The notes under the pieces were generated by a model. The model saw nothing but the letters and a program-made list of their open reading frames with translations, ran no database searches and was not told the origin of the DNA. This document shows, in pieces, positions 4,999 through 9,800 of a stretch of DNA of 9,800 bases. The translations under genes and the position numbers were made by a program. Source of the DNA: Betaproteobacteria bacterium RIFCSPLOWO2_02_FULL_68_150 (GTDB lineage: Bacteria > Pseudomonadota > Gammaproteobacteria > Burkholderiales > SG8-39); assembly GCA_001771975.1 (NCBI GenBank), contig MERE01000134.1:1-9800 (forward strand), given 5' to 3'. How positions within the stretch are numbered: the first letter of the stretch is position 1; every line of letters begins with the position of its first letter.

Positions 4999-7683
4999 TC
5001 ACGTGCGGGGGGTTCGCTTGATCGAAACCCTGACCACGTCCGCGCCCGAGCCGGTCGCATCGGTGAGGTTCATCGACATCGGCACGAGACTATTCATGCT
5101 CGGCACGCCGAAATCCTTGGCGTAGGGCGTCGCCCAATGGTCGAACTGCGCGATCAGCAGCAGCGTGTCGGGGCGGATGCCCTGGCGCAGCACGGCCTTG
5201 GCGCGCACGCTTTTCGCGGGCGTCGCGATCTCGACCGGGTCGCCGTCGGCGATGCCGAGCGCCTCGGCGCGCTTGGCATTGATGATCACGCCGCCGTGCC
5301 CGGCGACGTTGCCGGCGACCTCGTGGATGATCTGCAAGCCGACGTTGCCGCCCCAGGCGTACTGCATGCTGCGCGAGGTGAGCAGCCAGAACGGAAAGTC
5401 CTCCGGCTTGCCGCCGATGCGCGCCAGCTCGGTCTCCCACAGTTTCGGGAAATCCTTCCACACCGGCAGCGGCTGGTATTCGGCGAGCTGGTTGTCCCAC
5501 CATTGCATGTCGTTCTCGTGCATGCGGCGCGCGAGCTGCTGGCCGACGCGCCACAGGCGCTCCTGGTACGGCAGTTCGAAGCGCAGTCCTTGCGCCGCCA
5601 GCGTGGGAAAGAGGTACCAATTGCTCTGCGGGAAGGGCTTCACCCGCAGGCCGTGCTCCTTCCACCAGTCGAGGCCGTGCGTTTCCTTGCCTTCGGTGAG
5701 TTCCGCGCTCGCCGCGCGGCACACGGCGTCCCAGATCTCGTCGCGCGAATGCGCGCGTGCCGTGTCGAGCGAGAAATCCCAGCCTTCGCCCTTCAACGGC
5801 ACGCCCGCGGTGCCGCGGTTGATCGAGGCGTTGTAGCGCTCGAGCAGTCCCGTGCGGCGCGCGAGCTCGGTGGCGATGTCGCTGAAGTCCCTGGCGTCGA
5901 CGCGCGGCGCGACCACCGGCTGGCGCAGCGCATAGCCTTCGTTCTTCCAGAACTGCTCGATGTACTTGGAGCCGCCGATATAGATCAGCTGCAGGCTCTC
6001 CAGATCCATCTGGTCGGGCAGCAGGATGTCGGCGAAATGGTTGGTCTCGTCGCGCGTGTAGGCGAGCGCGACCACGAAGGGGAAGCTCGCCATGCGCTCG
6101 CCCACCTGGCGCGTGTCCCAGAACGAGATGGCGGGATTGGTGCGATAGACGAACCAAAGCTCGGGATAGGTGACGCGCGGCAGACCCGGCGGCGTCTCGC
6201 CGAGGAACATCCAGGAAAAATGGGTGGGCCCCAGCGCCTGGCTCCACGGCCCGTCCGCGGCGAGCGGCACGAGCGTGCGATAGGCGTTGCGGATGTTCGG
6301 CTTCGCGTTCCAGTGCTCCTTGTCGGTCGGATTGAGCGGGTAGGCCATGAAGCCGTCGGGCCCGGGCTTGACGCTCTCGTGGCGCTCCGAGAGCGGCCGG
6401 TTGAGGCGCACCGTGGTGCCGAGCGTGCCGCCCGGGACTTCGAGCGCGCCGGCCAGCGCCGCGAGCATCGTGCGCGCCCAGCAGCACTCGAATCCGCCCC
6501 AGCCGTTGTTGACCGTCTTGCCGAGCGCGACCGCGACCGGGCGGAAGGGCAGCGTCATGCCGTCGATCACGATGGTTTCGCCGATATGCGCGTGGTCCAG
6601 GTATTCGCCGGCGATGCGCCGCATGGTCGCCGCCGGCACGTCGCAAATGTTGCTTGCCCACTCCGGCGTGTAGGGCTTCATGTGCGCAAGCAGCTTGCAG
6701 AAAGCGGTCTCGCCTTCCAGCATCCCCTGAGCCAGCACCTCGTCATCGGCGCCGATTTCGATCGCCTCGCGCGTGACGCGCTCCTCGAGCGTGCTGGCGA
6801 GGAGCGGCTGCCGGGTCTGCGGATCGCGCAGGTAGAACCCGTGCGGGCCGACCAGGTAGGGCGAAGCGGTGTGCCGCAGGAGGAAATCCAGATCGAGCCG
6901 CTCGCGCGCGTGCTCGAACAGCATGACGTGGATCAGCGCGTAGAGGAACGCGGGGTCGGTCTTCGGCTTGATCGGCACCCATTCGGAAGAGCACGCGGCG
7001 GTGACCGAGAGGTGCGGCTCGACCTGCACCCGCTTCATGCCGCGGATGCGCGCATCGGCGTGGCGCCACACGCCGACCACGCCGCCGGAGGCCTCGGTGT
7101 TGGCGCCGCAGGAAATCACGTACTCGCACAGCGGCGTATCGGGCGATACCGTGAACGCGCGATGCCAGAACTCCCCGTACAAGTGCTCCGAGTGGGTGCA
7201 CTTCACGCCTTGTCCGGAGCCGAAACCCATGTCGATCGCGCCCCAGGCGCCGAGGAAAGCGGGGAAGGTGCCCATGTACGACTGCGGCGTGCCGCCGCCG
7301 CCGAAGCTCGCCGCGACGCGCGGGTAGCCCGATTCGTCCGTTAGCCCCTTGGCGCGGATCTCCAGCAGCTTCTTCGCGATCGTGTCGAACGCTTCGTCCC
7401 AGGAGATCGGCACGAACCCGGGATCCTGGTCGCGCCCCTTCTTCGGATTGCTGCGCTTCATCGGCGAGCGCACGCGGTTCGGGTTGTAGAGCTTTTGCAC
7501 CAGGCCGTAGGCCTTGACGCACACCTTGCCGCCGCCCGGATGGATATCCGCGGCGGCAAAATTCGGCTCGACCTCGGTGGCGACGCCGTCGACCACCTTG
7601 ACGGTGAGCAAGTCGGGCCCGGCGACGCACTGATAGCAGTAGGTCGCTTTCTTTTCCACGTGAACCGGCACGGTCTTCTTCAC
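4999..7683 (-). CDS. Mo-bisMGD oxidoreductase catalytic subunit, phenylacetyl-CoA:acceptor oxidoreductase PadB-like
   Basis: An 894-residue (about 99 kDa) DMSO-reductase-superfamily catalytic subunit. The N-terminal cluster region has Cys16 and Cys19 (CYQC) and Cys55 (KVCVK). The usual third cysteine is Pro23, so the FS0 cluster is incomplete or absent. KVCVKAYGLVQKLYNPNRV (53-71) and DPGFVPISWDEAFD (87-100) are typical of the superfamily. Residues 153-164 (GFGSGQGVKCTH) lie where the Mo ligand is expected; Cys162 is a candidate but unproven. Residues 763-894 form the molybdopterin-dinucleotide-binding domain, with VIINAKRAEALGIADGDPV (797-815). No twin-arginine signal is present, so the enzyme is cytoplasmic. 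It is followed by PadC- and PadD-like genes. From memory the opening resembles PadB, which oxidises phenylacetyl-CoA to phenylglyoxylyl-CoA with quinone. Another aryl-acid or sulfur/arsenic substrate is possible. The start is GTG 7681-7683, with AGGTGA about 8 bases upstream, overlapping a micro-ORF. Confidence 0.85.
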   Translation of the reverse strand: MKKTVPVHVEKKATYCYQCVAGPDLLTVKVVDGVATEVEPNFAAADIHPGGGKVCVKAYGLVQKLYNPNRVRSPMKRSNPKKGRDQDPGFVPISWDEAFDTIAKKLLEIRAKGLTDESGYPRVAASFGGGGTPQSYMGTFPAFLGAWGAIDMGFGSGQGVKCTHSEHLYGEFWHRAFTVSPDTPLCEYVISCGANTEASGGVVGVWRHADARIRGMKRVQVEPHLSVTAACSSEWVPIKPKTDPAFLYALIHVMLFEHARERLDLDFLLRHTASPYLVGPHGFYLRDPQTRQPLLASTLEERVTREAIEIGADDEVLAQGMLEGETAFCKLLAHMKPYTPEWASNICDVPAATMRRIAGEYLDHAHIGETIVIDGMTLPFRPVAVALGKTVNNGWGGFECCWARTMLAALAGALEVPGGTLGTTVRLNRPLSERHESVKPGPDGFMAYPLNPTDKEHWNAKPNIRNAYRTLVPLAADGPWSQALGPTHFSWMFLGETPPGLPRVTYPELWFVYRTNPAISFWDTRQVGERMASFPFVVALAYTRDETNHFADILLPDQMDLESLQLIYIGGSKYIEQFWKNEGYALRQPVVAPRVDARDFSDIATELARRTGLLERYNASINRGTAGVPLKGEGWDFSLDTARAHSRDEIWDAVCRAASAELTEGKETHGLDWWKEHGLRVKPFPQSNWYLFPTLAAQGLRFELPYQERLWRVGQQLARRMHENDMQWWDNQLAEYQPLPVWKDFPKLWETELARIGGKPEDFPFWLLTSRSMQYAWGGNVGLQIIHEVAGNVAGHGGVIINAKRAEALGIADGDPVEIATPAKSVRAKAVLRQGIRPDTLLLIAQFDHWATPYAKDFGVPSMNSLVPMSMNLTDATGSGADVVRVSIKRTPRT

Positions 7684-7736
7684 GCGCGGCTCACCTGCTG
7701 CATGCTGAAATTCCCTATGGCAAGTAGGTTTCTCAT
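7680..7736 (-). CDS. Possible 18-residue leader peptide coupled to the catalytic gene
   Basis: ATG 7734-7736 opens an 18-codon frame, MRNLLAIGNFSMQQVSRA, whose TGA overlaps the GTG start of the molybdoenzyme gene in a GTGA junction. GGGGA lies about 6 bases before the ATG, a better ribosome site than the catalytic gene has. The peptide is not recognised and has no cofactor-binding motif. Most likely its translation helps load ribosomes onto the weak GTG start. Chance is possible for so short a frame. Confidence 0.35.
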   Translation of the reverse strand: MRNLLAIGNFSMQQVSRA

Positions 7737-7768
7737 CGTTTGTCCCCGGCGTCGCGAATCATAAACCT

Positions 7769-8470
7769 CTACAGCCCCAGATAGGCGGCTTGCACCTTTT
7801 CGCTCGCCAGCAATTCCGCCCCCGAACCGGCGAGCACGATCTGTCCGGTTTCGATGACGTAGGCGCGGTCGGCGATGGCGAGCGCGGCACGCGCGTTCTG
7901 GTCGACGAGGAAAATGGTGGTTCCCGAGCGCTTGAGCAAACCCACGTGGGCGAACACCTCGGCCACGAGGCGCGGCGCGAGTCCCATCGACGGTTCGTCC
8001 AGCAACAGCAGCCGCGGTCGCGCCATGAGCGCGCGGCTCATGGCGAGCATCTGCTGCTGGCCGCCGGAAAGCGTTCCCGCGGCCTGATGGCGCCGCTCGG
8101 CGAGCGCCGGGAACATGGCGTACACCTGCTCGAGACCGGCGGCGCTCTCGGCGCGCGAGCGCGTGTAGGCGCCGAGCTGCAGGTTGTCCTCTACCGAAAG
8201 CGGTCCGAACACCTGCCGCCCTTCGGGCACCTGAACGATGCCGCGCCGCACGCGCCGGTCGGGCGCCATGCGCGTGATGTCCTCGCCGCCGAACAGTACG
8301 CATCCCGCGCTGGCGGAGAGCACTCCGGAGATGACGCGGAGCAACGTGGTCTTGCCGGCGCCGTTGGCACCGACCAGGGCGACGAGTTCGCCTTCGCGCA
8401 CCGCGACATCGATGCCCTTGAGCGCCGGGATGCGGCCATAACGGCTGGCGAGCGCTCGCACTTCCAGCAT
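7769..8470 (-). CDS. livF: Branched-chain amino acid/aromatic acid ABC transporter ATP-binding protein LivF
   Basis: A 233-residue cytosolic ATPase of the HAAT (Liv) importer class that pairs with LivG to drive uptake through LivHM. Visible motifs are Walker A GANGAGKT (34-41), the Q-loop region QVPEGRQVF (80-88, the LivF hallmark), signature LSGGQQQ (134-140), Walker B LLLLDEP (154-160) followed by SMGLAP, and the H-loop position, which reads VDQNAR as is usual in LivF. The start is ATG 8468-8470, sharing one base with the livG stop (TGATG). It ends 32 bases before the micro-ORF leading to the molybdoenzyme genes, so transport and oxidation are probably co-transcribed. Liv-type systems next to aromatic-degradation genes often import aromatic acids, so phenylacetate or a related compound is a reasonable, unproven substrate. 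The solute-binding protein and LivH are not in the window. Confidence 0.95.
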   Translation of the reverse strand: MLEVRALASRYGRIPALKGIDVAVREGELVALVGANGAGKTTLLRVISGVLSASAGCVLFGGEDITRMAPDRRVRRGIVQVPEGRQVFGPLSVEDNLQLGAYTRSRAESAAGLEQVYAMFPALAERRHQAAGTLSGGQQQMLAMSRALMARPRLLLLDEPSMGLAPRLVAEVFAHVGLLKRSGTTIFLVDQNARAALAIADRAYVIETGQIVLAGSGAELLASEKVQAAYLGL

Positions 8471-9264
8471 CAGCGCGCTCCCGGCGCTGCCGCGGTGTCG
8501 CCCGCCGCGCCGGTTCCCAGATAAGCCTCGATCACTTTGGGATCGCGCCGCACGGTCTCCGCCGTGCCCTCGGCCAGCTGCCTGCCGTAGTCGAGCACCA
8601 GGATGTGGTCCGATACTCCCATCACCAGGCGCATGTTGTGCTCTACCAGCACCACCGTCATGCCCGATTTGGCAAGTTTCGAGATCAGGGCGTCGATCTC
8701 GAGCGTCTCGGTGGGGTTGAGTCCGGCCGCCGGCTCGTCGAGCAGCAGCAATCGCGGCCGGGTGGCGAGCGCGCGCGCGATCTCGAGGCGCTTCAGCGCG
8801 CCGTAGGGCATGGCATCGGAACTCGCCGCGACGTACGGCGCGAGCCCTACGAAGCGCATCAGTTCCTCGCATTCGGCGTGCGCCGCGCGCTCGGCGCGCG
8901 CGAGGCTCGGCAGCCGCAGCAGCGCCGCCGGGAGGCTGCAATGCTCGTGCAGGTAGCGCCCGACCATGACGTTGTCGAGCGCGCTCATGTTGAAGAACAG
9001 CTGCAGGTTCTGAAAGGTGCGCGCGATGCCGCAGGCGGCGAATTCGTAAGGCGCGCGGCCGGTCAGGTCCCGCTCCTCCAGCACGATGCGCCCGGTAGAG
9101 GGTACGTACACGCCGGTGAGGAGGTTGAGCAAAGTGGTCTTGCCGGCGCCGTTCGGGCCGATGATCGAGAACACCGTGCCGCCCGGAATCGCGAAATCGA
9201 GATCGGCGACCGCGCGCACGCCGCCGAATTCCTTGCCCAGCCGCTCTACGCGCAGCAGGCTCAT
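8470..9264 (-). CDS. livG: Branched-chain amino acid/aromatic acid ABC transporter ATP-binding protein LivG
   Basis: A 264-residue ATPase partner of LivF. Walker A GPNGAGKT lies at about 36-43, the Q-loop region is IARTFQNLQLFFNMSALDNV (the LivG hallmark), Walker B is LLLLDEPAAGLNP, and the H-loop is VEHNM. The signature segment reads MPYGALKRLEIARAL, whereas LivG proteins usually have a Q after YG (PYGQQRRLEIARAL); the change looks tolerable. The C-terminus ends in the family's usual DPKVIEAYLG followed by an Ala/Gly-rich tail of about 15 residues. ATG 9262-9264 overlaps the livM stop by 4 bases (ATGA), and its own stop touches the livF start. The best-supported role is ATP hydrolysis for import of amino or aromatic acids across the inner membrane. 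Confidence 0.95.
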   Translation of the reverse strand: MSLLRVERLGKEFGGVRAVADLDFAIPGGTVFSIIGPNGAGKTTLLNLLTGVYVPSTGRIVLEERDLTGRAPYEFAACGIARTFQNLQLFFNMSALDNVMVGRYLHEHCSLPAALLRLPSLARAERAAHAECEELMRFVGLAPYVAASSDAMPYGALKRLEIARALATRPRLLLLDEPAAGLNPTETLEIDALISKLAKSGMTVVLVEHNMRLVMGVSDHILVLDYGRQLAEGTAETVRRDPKVIEAYLGTGAAGDTAAAPGAR

Positions 9265-9800
9265 GGCGCCGGCCTGCGCGAGGTGAAGCGGGCGGCCAGG
9301 GTGGGCACCAGGCCGTTCGGCATGAAGATCATGGTGAGCATCATCACCGCGCCGAACACCACCATTTCATACTCCTTGAAGACGGTGAGCGCCTGCGGCA
9401 GCGTGGTCAGCACCGCGGCTCCGACCACCGCGCCGAAAGTCGAGGCCATGCCGCCGAAGACCACCATGGTGACGAGTTCGATCGAGTGGAAGAACGTCAC
9501 CTTGGCGGGCGTGATGAATCCGGCGTAATGCGCCGCGAGGCTGCCGGCAATCGCGGCGTACACCGCGGAGATGACGAACACGCGCAGCTTGTGGCTCGCG
9601 CTGTCGATACCCGCGACTTCCGCCCCGATCTCCGAGCCGTGCAGCGCGCGCAGCGCGCGGCCGTGCGGCGAATCGACCAGGTTCAGCGCGAGCCAGACCG
9701 CCACCAGCAGCGCGCCGCCGACCACCCAGTACCAGAGGCGCTCCCCCGCCAGCGCGAAGCCGAACAGCGTGAGCGGCGGCACCGACATGCCGTCCGGCCC
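9261..9800 (-). CDS. livM: Branched-chain amino acid/aromatic acid ABC transporter permease LivM (N-terminus outside window)
   Basis: The C-terminal 179 residues or so of a LivM-type permease, one of two membrane subunits of the HAAT importer. The frame is open to base 9800, and GPDGMSVPPLTLFGF at the edge corresponds to the GG-x-DG region in the middle of LivM, so the ATG at 9788 is internal, not the start. Visible are the LivM cytoplasmic coupling segment (SPHGRALRALHGSEIGAEVAG, with E and the following AGID), the helix SASHKLRVFVISAVYAAIAG, and the conserved FHSIELVTMVVFGGMASTFG and MIFMPNGL near the end. About half of the protein is missing. It overlaps livG by 4 bases. Confidence 0.93.
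   Translation of the reverse strand, partial: GPDGMSVPPLTLFGFALAGERLWYWVVGGALLVAVWLALNLVDSPHGRALRALHGSEIGAEVAGIDSASHKLRVFVISAVYAAIAGSLAAHYAGFITPAKVTFFHSIELVTMVVFGGMASTFGAVVGAAVLTTLPQALTVFKEYEMVVFGAVMMLTMIFMPNGLVPTLAARFTSRRPAP

Noticed and set aside
4872..5060. N-terminal extension of the iron-sulfur subunit
   Set aside because: It would translate the hairpin and overlap the end of the catalytic gene; a ribosome site and the family start support ATG 4869-4871.
5137..7344. Open frame of 735 codons on the plus strand opposite the molybdoenzyme gene
   Set aside because: It is antisense to a well-supported catalytic subunit and shows a shadow composition rich in Arg, Ala, Val and His with no domain. 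Long antisense frames are expected at this GC content.
7769..8941. 390-codon reading of the livF frame
   Set aside because: Residues upstream of ATG 8468-8470 are a shadow of livG; the LivF fold starts at MLEVRALASRYG.
1..9800. tRNA or rRNA genes, CRISPR array, insertion sequence or integrase
   Set aside because: No tRNA-like cloverleaf, regularly spaced repeats, transposase motifs or flanking terminal repeats were seen; the window is almost filled by collinear metabolic genes.

Overview
The window comes from a GC-rich bacterial chromosome. By gene content and codon bias (G/C at nearly every third position) it is most likely a betaproteobacterium with anaerobic or facultative aromatic metabolism, of the Rhodocyclales/Burkholderiales kind. 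That placement is inference, not a database result. Every gene I accept lies on the minus strand, so transcription runs from high to low coordinates. Nearly all of the window is coding, and no non-coding stretch exceeds about 130 bases.

In transcription order, the first block (9800-7769) is the end of a branched-chain-amino-acid-type (HAAT) ABC transporter. It holds a partial LivM permease, then the LivG and LivF ATPases, each overlapping the next by 1-4 bases. A 32-base gap and a possible 18-codon micro-ORF lead into the second block (7683-3388), a three-subunit membrane-bound complex iron-sulfur molybdoenzyme. It has an 894-residue Mo-bisMGD catalytic subunit, a 214-residue protein with four [4Fe-4S] motifs, and a 280-residue NrfD/DmsC-type quinol-linked anchor. 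Subunit sizes, the absence of a Tat signal and the sequence style best fit phenylacetyl-CoA:acceptor oxidoreductase (PadBCD), but the substrate is not proven by sequence. A perfect 15-bp hairpin separates catalytic and iron-sulfur genes.

The third block (3391-660) overlaps the second by 4 bases. It holds a 12-helix membrane protein with repeated histidine-bearing helices (NnrS/haem-copper-oxidase-like), a hemerythrin-like di-iron protein and a tandem-GNAT acetyltransferase. The overlaps suggest that transporter, oxidoreductase and these gas- or redox-related proteins are made from one mRNA. A plausible reading is uptake of an aromatic acid, its quinone-linked oxidation as a CoA thioester, and O2/NO sensing or protection for an oxygen-sensitive enzyme.

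The last unit (580 to below 1) is a separate short-chain dehydrogenase, BadH-like in its catalytic region. It has its own promoter, overlapped by a near-perfect 24-bp palindrome of the TetR-operator type used by acyl-CoA-responsive repressors. The most notable points are this promoter/operator, the hairpin between the molybdoenzyme genes, the micro-ORF chain before the catalytic gene, the missing third cysteine of the catalytic subunit's FS0 motif, and the hemerythrin/membrane-protein pair fused to the operon.
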